A stretch of DNA of 64,000 nt, from contig JAUHYD010000002.1 of assembly GCA_030426665.1 (NCBI GenBank), forward strand, positions 186,001-250,000, read 5' to 3'. The position numbers were made by a program, and so were the translations under genes. The notes under the pieces were generated by a model. That model searched no databases and had not been told where the DNA came from. It worked only from the letters and a program-made list of their open reading frames with translations. Every line of letters begins with the position of its first letter. The first letter of the stretch is position 1. Origin of the DNA: Bacteroidia bacterium (GTDB taxonomy: Bacteria; Bacteroidota; Bacteroidia; Chitinophagales; Chitinophagaceae). Of the stretch, positions 25,861-33,867 are shown piece after piece.

Positions 25861-26949
25861 ATGAAGCCATATTACTTTTTGCTTGTCATACTTGTTGTTT
25901 CGTGCTCTTCCGGAGGAAATGACCGGGAAATCAAACCTGCCATCCAAGACATTACCGAGTCTGTGTATGCTTCTGCACAGGTAGTGCCCATCGTTCATTA
26001 TAAAGAGCAACCTACGAGATCGGGTACTATCAAGGAAATCTTCGTTGAAGAGGGTGATGAGGTAAAGGAAGGTCAGCTGTTATATAAAATTGAAACACCT
26101 GCGAATGTGCATGACCGGTTTACGAATGCGCAATTAAACCTGAAGGAAGCCAAGTCGGATTATGAAGGAGATGATAACCTGCTAACTAATATAGAGTTGG
26201 AGATTCAGCAGATAGGCCGAAAGCTGGTGTTAGACTCAATCAATCTTGCGCGCCTGCAGCGGTTATGGAATCAGAGTGTTGGTAAGAAAGTGGATCTGGA
26301 CCGCGCGAGTCTGGAATATCAGTCGACACAGATACAATACAAAATTGCTCAGAAAAAATATGCACAGGCAATAAGCAATCTGAAGAACAAATATAAGAAG
26401 GCAAGAAGCGGCTTTTCGGCGGAACAGAACGAACTGGGGGAATATCAGGTTCGTTCAAAAATGGATGGTCTTGTTTATCATGTGAATAAGAAAGTAGGGG
26501 ACTATATCAGCACACAAGAAGTTTTTGCCGAGATTGGTAGCCGTGATAATTTTTTAGTGGAAATGGATATCGATGAAGTGGATATCGCCAGTATTCAGTT
26601 AGGTGATTCGGTAGCTATTGTATTAGATGCCTATCCTAATGAAGTCTTTTTGGCCAATGTTTCTAAAATTGCCCCTAAAAAAGACGAAGCTACACAAACC
26701 TTTCGCGTAGAATGCCTGTTTAACGAAAAGCCTACCAAGCTTTATTATGGGCTGTCGGGCGAGGCGAATATTATAGTTGACAAGAGAGATAATGCGCTTA
26801 CAATTCCTACCGAGTACTTAACGGGTGGTAATAAGGTGCTTACTCCTGACGGAGAACGAGAAGTTGTTTTGGGTGTGAAAAATTTGAAGCAGGTAGAAAT
26901 TTTATCGGGTATTGATTCGACGACTTTATTAATAAAACCCGGAGAATAA
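25861..26949 (+). CDS. HlyD/MacA-type periplasmic adaptor lipoprotein of ABC exporter
   Basis: A 362-aa membrane fusion protein. It has a lipobox LVVSC (Cys15), a lipoyl half-motif with SGTIKEIFVEEGDEVKEGQL (residues ~46-65), a long coiled-coil hairpin (about 85-190, rich in charged and Gln residues), the second lipoyl half (YQVRSKMDGLVYHVNKKVGD), then beta-barrel segments. This is the MacA/HlyD plan. It is the first gene of a three-gene operon: its TAA overlaps the ATG of the permease gene by one base, implying translational coupling. The protein should link the inner-membrane FtsX-type permease with an outer-membrane TolC-like channel, which is not encoded nearby. Confidence 0.92.
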   Translation: MKPYYFLLVILVVSCSSGGNDREIKPAIQDITESVYASAQVVPIVHYKEQPTRSGTIKEIFVEEGDEVKEGQLLYKIETPANVHDRFTNAQLNLKEAKSDYEGDDNLLTNIELEIQQIGRKLVLDSINLARLQRLWNQSVGKKVDLDRASLEYQSTQIQYKIAQKKYAQAISNLKNKYKKARSGFSAEQNELGEYQVRSKMDGLVYHVNKKVGDYISTQEVFAEIGSRDNFLVEMDIDEVDIASIQLGDSVAIVLDAYPNEVFLANVSKIAPKKDEATQTFRVECLFNEKPTKLYYGLSGEANIIVDKRDNALTIPTEYLTGGNKVLTPDGEREVVLGVKNLKQVEILSGIDSTTLLIKPGE

Positions 26950-28205
26950 TGCGGAGACTCTACCTGATACTTGAAATCTCTAAGACGCATTTGCTTTCGA
27001 AAAAGAAGCAGACAATTGTTGCTGCGTTAGGAGTGACTTTCGGGATAAGTATGTTTATAATAATGATGGGGTTTATGACGGGGCTTAATGACCTTCTGGA
27101 TGGATTGGTGCTAAACAGAACACCGCACATACAGATTTACAATAAGATTGAAGCTTCCGAATATCAACCAGCGGTGTTGCTTGATGATGATAGGGTTAAT
27201 TTTATACATTCGGTAAAGCCTAAAAGGCGACTGGAGCGTGTACACAACGCCATGCCGATTATGGCAGAACTGAGCAATGATAGACGTGTAAAGGGAGTGA
27301 CTCCGCAAGCAATGTGCAAGGTGTTTTATCTTGCCGGCTCCAATAACTTAAACGGGATTATCAATGGAATAGAAGTGGATGAGGAAATGAGGTTGTTTAA
27401 TTTTAAAGACTATATAGTTGCCGGCGATGCGAATAGTATAGAGAAAAAGAAAAACAGCATTTTGTTAGGAGCGGGAATCGCTAAAAAGCTTTCGCTGACA
27501 GTAGGTGACCGGCTTCAGGTGTCGGGTACTGCAGGTAATACCTACTCGCTTACTATCGGCGGTATTTTTCAAAGTGGCATGGCGGATGTTGATGATGTTC
27601 AGAGTTTCGTTAGTCTGAAGATGGCACAACAAATATTAGGTGTAGGAGGCAGCTACATAAGTAGAATACATGTGAAGCTGTATAATATTGAAGATGCGGT
27701 TCCTCTTTCAAAGCAGATAGAGCAGCTGTATGATGTTAAGGCACTTGATATAAAGACCGCCAATGCTCAGTTTGAAACGGGTTCAGATATCAGAACCTTA
27801 ATTTCGTATGCGGTTTCTATTACATTGTTGATAGTTGCCGGTTTTGGGATTTATAACATTCTCAATATGTTTATTTATGAAAAAATGAATGACATAGCGA
27901 TTCTGAATGCTACCGGATTTACCGGAGATGATGTCATGTATATATTCATAATGCAGGCATTGATTATCGGGATGATAGGCGGAGCGTCGGGGATAGGTTT
28001 GGGTTATCTGGTTTCGGTGTTTATAGATGGTATCCCTTTCAATACGGAGGCATTGCCAACTATCAAAACCTATCCCATAAATTATGACCCTAAGTTTTAT
28101 TTTACGGCAGTCATTTTTGCATTGGTATCCACTTTTCTTGCGGGGTATTTGCCTGCAAGGAAAGCACAAAAGCTGGATCCGGTAGATATTATAAGAGGTC
28201 AATAA
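26949..28205 (+). CDS. MacB/FtsX-type ABC transporter permease
   Basis: A 418-aa inner-membrane protein with the MacB architecture: one N-terminal helix (residues ~20-42, TIVAALGVTFGISMFIIMMG), a large periplasmic domain (~45-275) containing LLGAGIAKKLSLTVGDRLQV, and three C-terminal helices in the FtsX domain (about 283-310, 335-360, 380-405). It lacks its own ATPase domain, which is supplied by the gene seven bases downstream. This class does mechanotransmission rather than classical transport, moving lipoproteins, peptides or drugs from the periplasm. With a separate adaptor and ATPase it is closer to MacAB-like efflux than to LolCDE, because the adaptor gene is present. The substrate is unknown. 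Confidence 0.92.
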   Translation: MRRLYLILEISKTHLLSKKKQTIVAALGVTFGISMFIIMMGFMTGLNDLLDGLVLNRTPHIQIYNKIEASEYQPAVLLDDDRVNFIHSVKPKRRLERVHNAMPIMAELSNDRRVKGVTPQAMCKVFYLAGSNNLNGIINGIEVDEEMRLFNFKDYIVAGDANSIEKKKNSILLGAGIAKKLSLTVGDRLQVSGTAGNTYSLTIGGIFQSGMADVDDVQSFVSLKMAQQILGVGGSYISRIHVKLYNIEDAVPLSKQIEQLYDVKALDIKTANAQFETGSDIRTLISYAVSITLLIVAGFGIYNILNMFIYEKMNDIAILNATGFTGDDVMYIFIMQALIIGMIGGASGIGLGYLVSVFIDGIPFNTEALPTIKTYPINYDPKFYFTAVIFALVSTFLAGYLPARKAQKLDPVDIIRGQ

Positions 28206-28211
28206 CGAGTT

Positions 28212-28883
28212 ATGAAACCTGTATTAGAGGCAAGGAATATTGATAAATACTTTTTAGACCCGGTGCGTTTTCATGTTTTGAAAGATATAAACATGAAACT
28301 GTTCAGTAAAGAGTTTGTGTCTATAATGGGTAAATCAGGGTGCGGTAAATCAACTCTTTTGTATATCCTGTCTACTATGGATACGAAGTATGAGGGAGAA
28401 CTTTTTATTGATGGTCAGAATGTGTCGTCGTACAGTAAGGAGCAGCTTGCCGGAATAAGAAATCAAAAAATCGGATTTGTATTCCAGTTTCATTATTTGC
28501 TTCCGGAATTTACTGTTATAAAAAATGTGATGTTGCCGGCACTGAAGCTTGGAAGGGAAAGCATAGAGGAAATACGAGCGCATGCTTATCACAAGTTGGA
28601 AATATTGGGTATTGCCGATATGGCAGAAAAGAAAGCATTCAGGCTTTCCGGTGGGCAAAAGCAAAGAGTTTCCATAGCACGTGCTTTGATAAATAATCCT
28701 AAAATCATAATGGGCGATGAGCCCACGGGAAACTTAGATAAAAAGAACTCAGAAAACGTGTTTAACATCTTACGTGAGCTAAGTCAGGAGCTGGACATGG
28801 CCATGTTGATTGTAACCCATGATCTGGATTTTGCGGAAAAAACAGATCGGATTCTTGAGATGGATGACGGGTATATTCTTTGA
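28212..28883 (+). CDS. ABC transporter ATP-binding protein (MacB/LolD family)
   Basis: A 223-aa ATPase with all the motifs in place: Walker A GKSGCGKST (residues 40-48), Q-loop Gln92 in FVFQFHYLLPEFT, signature LSGGQKQR (145-152), Walker B IIMGDEPTGNLD (165-176) and H-loop His203 in IVTHDLD. The QFHYLLPEFT phrase is typical of LolD/MacB/FtsE ATPases. It ends the operon with the adaptor and permease genes and energises the permease from the cytoplasm. There is no clear terminator immediately after; a weak ATTGCC/GGCAAT hairpin lies about 70 bases downstream (28955-28974). Confidence 0.96.
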   Translation: MKPVLEARNIDKYFLDPVRFHVLKDINMKLFSKEFVSIMGKSGCGKSTLLYILSTMDTKYEGELFIDGQNVSSYSKEQLAGIRNQKIGFVFQFHYLLPEFTVIKNVMLPALKLGRESIEEIRAHAYHKLEILGIADMAEKKAFRLSGGQKQRVSIARALINNPKIIMGDEPTGNLDKKNSENVFNILRELSQELDMAMLIVTHDLDFAEKTDRILEMDDGYIL

Positions 28884-29194
28884 GGTGTTTGTTCGAAATA
28901 TGGCGAATTAATTGTCGGTCGGCTACATTTTGCGTTAGGACATAGCTTAGCCATATTGCCGGTATAATGGCAATGATAATTATCTTTTAAAAGCCATCCG
29001 CACTGGTATGTTTACCAGAACGGAACCAAGCATCAATCACTATTGATACGCTGTTGCAACCGGTTGCCACGACGGATACCAGGTAAGTTAACGGTGATAC
29101 AGCTCACCAACTCGTGCGTAACTAAACTAATAGAAAAAGCGAAAAGGTGCGCGGTGTTGCTCCGACTTCGGTTGCATAAAAAATGGTTGCAACA
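28884..29194. other. Hairpin-rich convergent intergenic region
   Basis: A 311-base stretch between two convergent genes, longer than needed for terminators. It contains a row of inverted repeats: AATATGGC/GCCATATT (28897-28904 and 28950-28957), CTGGTA-tgtt-TACCAG (29002-29017 approx.), ATCAAT-cact-ATTGAT (29032-29047), the 12-base palindrome GCAACCGGTTGC (29056-29067), GGTGA-tacagc-TCACC (29093-29108), and GTTGCAACC near 29054 matched by GGTTGCAAC near 29182. No open frame, tRNA or known riboswitch is recognisable. Confidence 0.5.
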
Positions 29195-29728
29195 TTACAC
29201 CTCCAAGGCAACAGATTGCTCTGTTGCCGGCTCCGGGTTTGCTTTTTTCAGTCGCTTCATTTTTTTCTTTAGTCGCTTTTGCTCTTTAGTGTATAAGTCA
29301 CAATCGTCCTCGTCGCTGCACCACGTAAGCGCATTGCGCAAACTGTCCTGTGCCAGTGTGTAGATGCCTTGTTGCTCATAAAGGAGCGCTTCGCTGTGCC
29401 ATATCCGTCCCTTGTCAATGCCTGTTACTTTGAGTGCTCGGGCAATCAGTCGTTCCGCAGCTGATATGTCGCCTATGGTACGCAGGAGGTCAATATACAG
29501 ATAGTATGTATCTGTGTATTCCGGGTCGTGATAAAGTGCTAAGCCCAAGGTGTCGGCAGCGTTGGAGAACTGACGGAGGTCTTTATGCAATATTTCGCCC
29601 TTTAACGCCAGGAGTCCTGCGTGTTTATCGTCGTAAGAGAGCCCGTATTCCAATGCCTCAAGTGCTATCTCTATTTCGTAAGGATAGTTGTCCTTAGCTT
29701 TCAAAAAGTATTTGTCTGCAGCTGTCAT
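29195..29728 (-). CDS. TPR-like cytoplasmic protein
   Basis: A 177-aa protein when started at the ATG at 29728 (MTAADKYFLKAKDNYPY). A longer frame begins at 29779, but its extra 17 residues (MQELFNTIFLRFLIHSA) would start inside a hairpin and are not needed by the fold. Four or so TPR-type helix pairs can be seen: AADKYFLKAKDNYPYEIEIA, HAGLLALKGEILHKDLRQFS, YTDTYYLYIDLLRTIGDIS and WHSEALLYEQQGIYTLAQ. The C-terminus is strongly basic and coiled (KEQKRLKKKMKRLKK). No signal peptide or enzyme motif is seen, so a scaffold role is likely but unspecified. It is flanked on both sides by structured non-coding DNA. Confidence 0.75.
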   Translation of the reverse strand: MTAADKYFLKAKDNYPYEIEIALEALEYGLSYDDKHAGLLALKGEILHKDLRQFSNAADTLGLALYHDPEYTDTYYLYIDLLRTIGDISAAERLIARALKVTGIDKGRIWHSEALLYEQQGIYTLAQDSLRNALTWCSDEDDCDLYTKEQKRLKKKMKRLKKANPEPATEQSVALEV

Positions 29729-30103
29729 AGCTGAATGAATTAAGAATCTTAAAAAAATAGTGTTGAATAATTCCTGCATCTGAATGCAGGTGAAGCTACA
29801 CGAGCCGTGCTAACAAAAGGGCAAGTGAAGCACCGCAGCCATGGGCTGTGCTGTGGAGGTAAGGGGGCGATATGTAATCAGCTTACGCACTTTGATAAAT
29901 CCAAATCATTATGTGATTCGGACTGCAAATATAGGAATGTTTCTGAAAACGGAACCGGCAGATATTTTCTACATGTAGGTACGGGCTTAAGAATGGTCTG
30001 CCCCAGGGTAGCTTGATACTGTGTAGCTAGTAGTTGTTGCTAGTGAACCACTACATTATGATTCCATTTTTTTTCCTCGCTAAATGGGATAATTTTACAC
30101 CTT
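29729..30103. other. Structured 5' region of the TPR gene and divergent gap
   Basis: A 375-base gap before two divergent genes. On the minus strand TATATTTG (29941-29934 approx.) could be the -7 box of the TPR gene, giving a leader of about 200 bases. That leader contains CCTGCAT/ATGCAGG (29773-29790), a GTGCT/AGCAC helix enclosing 17 bases, and an AGCC-atg-GGCT hairpin extended by AGCAC/GTGCT around 29827-29855. No known riboswitch core was recognised. Nothing clear marks a promoter for the plus-strand gene at 30104. Confidence 0.4.
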
Positions 30104-31711
30104 ATGACCGCCACCAGGAGGATAACATTATTGTGGATAATTCTTTTGTCTGCTGTGGTGCTCATAGAGAGCTCCATCCCTTTTATGTGTGCGGAAGCAT
30201 ACAGCCCTTCCGGGTATTCGTTTTCGGGTCAGGTGTCTTACAGTCCTGATCAGAATATGTATTTTTCATTTATTAGTCAGGCTCGTGACGGTGCATTTAT
30301 ATTAAAGGACAAGCTGACATCTATTCCTCACCAGCCGGTTTTCATAAATCTGGAATATTGGCTGGTCGGCTTTTTACAGCATATTACGGGGTTGTCGGAG
30401 AATGCTGTTTACCACGTCTGGCGATTTCTGGGTTTGTTGTTGCTTGTTGTCGGGTTCAATTTGCTGACGCGAATATTTTTTCCTGAGTCACCGAGGCGAA
30501 GGTTGATGGCATTGGCTATGTTTCTGTTTGCAGGTGGGTTTGGATTTGTATTTGCTATTCTGGATCATTTTCATTTGATAGGCTTTGATGCCACGCACAA
30601 TGGAATTATAGACATGAGGTACGGCATTCTGCCCTTTCAGCAGCTCATCACCAATCCTCACATGTCATTTCCACACGGTCTTATTTTAATTGCATATGCT
30701 TACTTTTTGTTAGGTGTGCAGCATAATAAGGTGCGCTACTACGTATGGTCCGGCATCATTTTTAATTTAATCGGGCTTGTACGACCCTATGATATAATAC
30801 CGCCTTGTATAATTTTTCCGGTTTATGTTTTGATGACGAATGGTGGATACCGGCTCAATTTGAAGTTAGCTTTTTTAAAGATGCTGCCGTTGTTTATGAT
30901 TGTTCCTGTGTTTCTTTATAACCTTTGGCTATTCAAGTACCACGCGATTTTTAAACATTGGTCGTTGCAAGGGCATAACGCCGGTGTGTTTCCTTCGGTC
31001 GTTTGGCATTACATGGCATATGGAGTTATAGGCTTGCTGGCGATAATGCGCATGACGCAGCTAAAGAAGTACCCTCCGGGAACGAAAGGTAAGTTTCTGT
31101 TGCTTTGGTTTGGGGTTACATTTGTTTTTATTCACTTAGGAAAGTATATCCCGGCTATTGGTTGGAGTCCGCAGATTGGCGTTTACCTGGCCGCTCCGCT
31201 AACAATTGCGGCTTGCTCATTGCGTCTTGAAGATATTTTGCAATCAAGGTTGTACAGGAATTGGTTGATAGCCGGGCTTGCGGGTATTCTGATAGTTAGT
31301 AATCTTTCGCTAATGATGTATCATTCCCGGAAATTTGTGCTTGGCGTAAATACGGAGTCGTTTTATGTAGCTAACGATGATATGACCGCGATGGAATGGC
31401 TGCGAAAATCCACTAAGCCGGGGAGCGTAGTGATGGCGGATGTTTACACCTCTCAGGTTGTGGCAAAGTACACCTCAAATGCGGTTGTGGCAGCGCACTA
31501 TAGCGTAACGCCTGATTTCGCACTATACTCGGGAAAGGTCGCAGCACTACTTAAAGACACGAGTGCCATGTGGGGTCTTGTACCCTTGCCTGCCGACTTG
31601 CATGTCGATTACGTTTATGTACATGACCGTCTGCCTATGCAAAACAGCAAGTACCTCAAAGAGGTTTACAGAAACAGTGGTGCATTTATTTATCAGGTAG
31701 TTCCGAACTAA
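30104..31711 (+). CDS. Polytopic membrane protein, GT-C glycosyltransferase-like
   Basis: A 535-aa inner-membrane protein with about 10-12 hydrophobic helices and a short C-terminal soluble part (residues ~425-535). The first periplasmic loop (PFMCAEAYSPSGYSFSGQVSYSPDQNMYFSFISQARDG) with its DQNMY acidic motif, followed by an aromatic loop and regularly spaced helices, resembles GT-C type lipid-linked sugar transferases and dolichyl-phosphate-mannose-type enzymes. The end (MEWLRKSTKPGSVVMADVYT, then VVAAHYSVTP and DYVYVHDRLP) resembles the extracytoplasmic tail of such proteins. I cannot name a family exactly. It stops four bases before the end of the convergent gene 31716-32147. A role in envelope glycan or glycoprotein assembly is inference from fold. 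Confidence 0.7.
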   Translation: MTATRRITLLWIILLSAVVLIESSIPFMCAEAYSPSGYSFSGQVSYSPDQNMYFSFISQARDGAFILKDKLTSIPHQPVFINLEYWLVGFLQHITGLSENAVYHVWRFLGLLLLVVGFNLLTRIFFPESPRRRLMALAMFLFAGGFGFVFAILDHFHLIGFDATHNGIIDMRYGILPFQQLITNPHMSFPHGLILIAYAYFLLGVQHNKVRYYVWSGIIFNLIGLVRPYDIIPPCIIFPVYVLMTNGGYRLNLKLAFLKMLPLFMIVPVFLYNLWLFKYHAIFKHWSLQGHNAGVFPSVVWHYMAYGVIGLLAIMRMTQLKKYPPGTKGKFLLLWFGVTFVFIHLGKYIPAIGWSPQIGVYLAAPLTIAACSLRLEDILQSRLYRNWLIAGLAGILIVSNLSLMMYHSRKFVLGVNTESFYVANDDMTAMEWLRKSTKPGSVVMADVYTSQVVAKYTSNAVVAAHYSVTPDFALYSGKVAALLKDTSAMWGLVPLPADLHVDYVYVHDRLPMQNSKYLKEVYRNSGAFIYQVVPN

Positions 31712-31715
31712 GAGA

Positions 31716-32147
31716 TTAGAATATTGGTAGTGCTGTATATCCTGCGAGAACAACTGCCAGTATTCCTACAATACCTAACACCAATCCGGCTATTGCGAGG
31801 CCTTTCTTTTGCCTATATGGGCCAACTCCCAGTAACCCAAACATTACTGCAGCGATAGAAAATAGTGGTGCAAAAAAACCAATTATTCCAAACAATAATG
31901 CAAGACGTCCCATCCAGCCGGAGACAATCATTCGAGCTATCAGCGGGCTGGTCTGTTCTTTTTTTGAAAATGAAAGTTTAGAAAATTCATTCAGATTAGC
32001 AATAGCAGCAGTTTTGGCGCCGCTAATCTCAGTCGTAGCTTGAACCTGAGTTGTAGCATGTTTTTTCACGGCAAAGCCAGCTTGGGTCATTTTCGGATTG
32101 AAAAGTAGGATAGCTGCAACAAAAAAGAATAGAAGTCTCTTGCTCAT
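31716..32147 (-). CDS. Small membrane protein, DUF4190-like
   Basis: A 143-aa protein when started at the ATG at 32147 (MSKRLLFFFVAAILLF), which makes a normal signal sequence; a longer frame from 32288 would run through the promoter and is rejected. After a mature N-terminal region with basic and Thr/Ala-rich sequence come two hydrophobic segments, LALLFGIIGFFAPLFSIAAVMFG and GLAIAGLVLGIVGILAVVLAGY, separated by the short basic loop GPYRQKKG. This GxxxKG...AIAGLVLGIVG pattern is that of DUF4190-type proteins. Function is unknown; it is probably in the inner membrane with the loop inside. Confidence 0.8.
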   Translation of the reverse strand: MSKRLLFFFVAAILLFNPKMTQAGFAVKKHATTQVQATTEISGAKTAAIANLNEFSKLSFSKKEQTSPLIARMIVSGWMGRLALLFGIIGFFAPLFSIAAVMFGLLGVGPYRQKKGLAIAGLVLGIVGILAVVLAGYTALPIF

Positions 32148-32167
32148 GTAGTTGGTGTTTGTGGTTT

Positions 32168-32199
32168 CAAATATACAATTTTGGAAACAAGATATACAA
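32168..32199 (-). promoter_or_regulatory. Promoter of the DUF4190-like gene
   Basis: On the minus strand TTG (32199-32197), 21-base spacer, TATATTTG (32175-32168). Transcription would start near 32161, about 14 bases before the ATG at 32147, which supports that start over the longer frame. Confidence 0.6.
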
Positions 32200-32296
32200 T
32201 GCTGAATAACAAAAGTGAAAAAATGCGGCTGTTCATAAGATTTCGTTTCAACGTTAAATAGCTGTAATTTCGCGACAGGTTTAAACATGTATAGTT

Positions 32297-33829
32297 ATGA
32301 AAATGGATAAAGTACTCAGTAAGCTGGGCGTTAGCAAAAAGAACGAAGGGGCAGCGACAGGTGTGAAATGGCAGAAAACCACAGGCGAACGTATCGACTC
32401 AATGTCGCCGGTTAATGGAAAAATTATAGCATCGGTAAATGCTGTGGACAGGCAAACTTACGATGCGGTTGTGAATAAAGCACATAGTGCGTTTGCTGAG
32501 TGGCGTACATGGCCCGCGCCCAAGCGTGGAGAGGTTGTTCGTCAGATAGGTGATGCGCTCAGAAAAAACAAAGAACCATTGGGCAAGCTTGTTTCGTATG
32601 AAATGGGCAAGAGTCTTCAGGAAGGATATGGTGAGGTTCAGGAAATGATAGATATATGTGACTTCGCTGTGGGGCTGTCGCGGCAGTTATATGGGCTGAC
32701 GATGCATAGTGAGCGTCCGCAACACAGAATGTATGAGCAGTGGCATCCGATGGGCGTTGTCGGTATTATCAGTGCATTTAACTTTCCGGTTGCTGTATGG
32801 AGCTGGAACAGTATGATCGCTATGGTTTGCGGTAACTCCTCTGTATGGAAGCCGTCTGAGAAGACACCGCTTTCGGGTATTGCGTGCCAGCATATTATTG
32901 CCGATGTGCTCAAGTCGAATGGTGTGCCTGAGGGAGTTTGTAGTTTAGTTATAGGCGGAAGAGATACGGGCGAGTGGATGAGTTCTGATTCCAGAATTCC
33001 GTTAGTGTCTGCCACAGGGTCTACACGGATGGGTAAATCTGTGGCTGCTGTTGTAGCCGGCAGATTAGGGCGTACACTTCTTGAACTGGGTGGTAACAAT
33101 GCCATGATAATATCTGAAAATGCGGACCTGAATATTGCATTGCCTGCCGCTATTTTCGGTGCGGTAGGAACTGCCGGTCAACGTTGTACGAGTACACGAC
33201 GGCTAATTGTTCACGAAAGTATGTACGATGCATTCAGGAAGAAATTAGTGTCAGCATATCGCCAGTTGGTGATAGGTAATCCGCTGGATGAAAAATCCCA
33301 TGTTGGGCCGTTGATAGATCAGGATGCTGTAGCAGCTTACCTGAATACCATACGTGAAGTGAAGAAAGCCGGAGGAAAGGCAATAGTTGCTGGAGGGGTG
33401 CTTACAGGTGAGGGTTACGAAAGTGGTTGTTATGTGAAGCCGTGTATATATGAGGTGCAGAATGATTGGGAGATAGTACAACACGAAACGTTTGCGCCCA
33501 TAGTATACGTTATGAAATATTCAACTCTTGACGAGGCTATTGCACTTCAGAACAGCGTGCCTCAGGGGCTTTCTTCATCTATAATGACACTGAACATGCG
33601 TGAAGCAGAACGTTTCTTGTCGCATGGCGGTAGTGACTGCGGAATTGCAAACGTCAATATAGGGACAAGTGGTGCTGAGATAGGCGGCGCTTTCGGAGGT
33701 GAAAAAGAAACAGGTGGAGGTCGTGAAAGCGGATCGGATAGCTGGAAAGCCTATATGCGCCGTCAGACGAACACGATTAACTGGAGTGAACAATTGCCGT
33801 TGGCTCAGGGTATCAAGTTTAATCTGTAA
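32297..33829 (+). CDS. Aldehyde dehydrogenase, ALDH7/antiquitin type (probable aminoadipate-semialdehyde dehydrogenase)
   Basis: A 510-aa NAD(P)-dependent aldehyde dehydrogenase. The general-base Glu263 (LLELGGNN) and catalytic Cys297 (GQRCTSTRR) are in place, 34 residues apart as in the family. The phrases HRMYEQWHPMGVVGIISAFN (residues ~143-162), NFPVAVWSWN, and TFAPIVYVMKY, together with the E-rich GGAFGGEKETGGGRESGSDS near the C-terminus, point to the ALDH7 branch, whose members oxidise alpha-aminoadipate semialdehyde/piperideine-6-carboxylate in lysine breakdown. I see no lysine 6-aminotransferase or other lysine genes beside it, so the substrate is inferred from family only. The gene is followed 38 bases later by an unrelated secreted protein gene. 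No good -7 box is visible upstream; TAATTTCG near 32264 is one base off. Confidence 0.88.
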   Translation: MKMDKVLSKLGVSKKNEGAATGVKWQKTTGERIDSMSPVNGKIIASVNAVDRQTYDAVVNKAHSAFAEWRTWPAPKRGEVVRQIGDALRKNKEPLGKLVSYEMGKSLQEGYGEVQEMIDICDFAVGLSRQLYGLTMHSERPQHRMYEQWHPMGVVGIISAFNFPVAVWSWNSMIAMVCGNSSVWKPSEKTPLSGIACQHIIADVLKSNGVPEGVCSLVIGGRDTGEWMSSDSRIPLVSATGSTRMGKSVAAVVAGRLGRTLLELGGNNAMIISENADLNIALPAAIFGAVGTAGQRCTSTRRLIVHESMYDAFRKKLVSAYRQLVIGNPLDEKSHVGPLIDQDAVAAYLNTIREVKKAGGKAIVAGGVLTGEGYESGCYVKPCIYEVQNDWEIVQHETFAPIVYVMKYSTLDEAIALQNSVPQGLSSSIMTLNMREAERFLSHGGSDCGIANVNIGTSGAEIGGAFGGEKETGGGRESGSDSWKAYMRRQTNTINWSEQLPLAQGIKFNL

Positions 33830-33867
33830 ACATCAAAACAACCAAATCATAACCGGATAATTATTTT

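Noticed and set aside
29434-29697. Plus-strand frame of 87 codons across the TPR gene.
   Set aside because: It is antisense to the better-supported TPR protein and reads as low-complexity Cys/Arg-rich sequence.
29800-30000. Possible tmRNA, RNase P RNA or cobalamin riboswitch suggested by GGGGGCGA and paired arms.
   Set aside because: The conserved cores (tmRNA tag frame and acceptor, RNase P consensus boxes, B12 box) are all missing.
28884-30103. An inserted mobile element around the TPR gene, suggested by flanking hairpins.
   Set aside because: No transposase, terminal inverted repeats or target-site duplication was found; the only sequence I noticed in both flanks is the 9-mer AACGGAACC.
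32148-32288. Upstream extension of the DUF4190-like gene to 32288.
   Set aside because: It runs through a good promoter and adds a Cys-rich stretch before a normal signal sequence.
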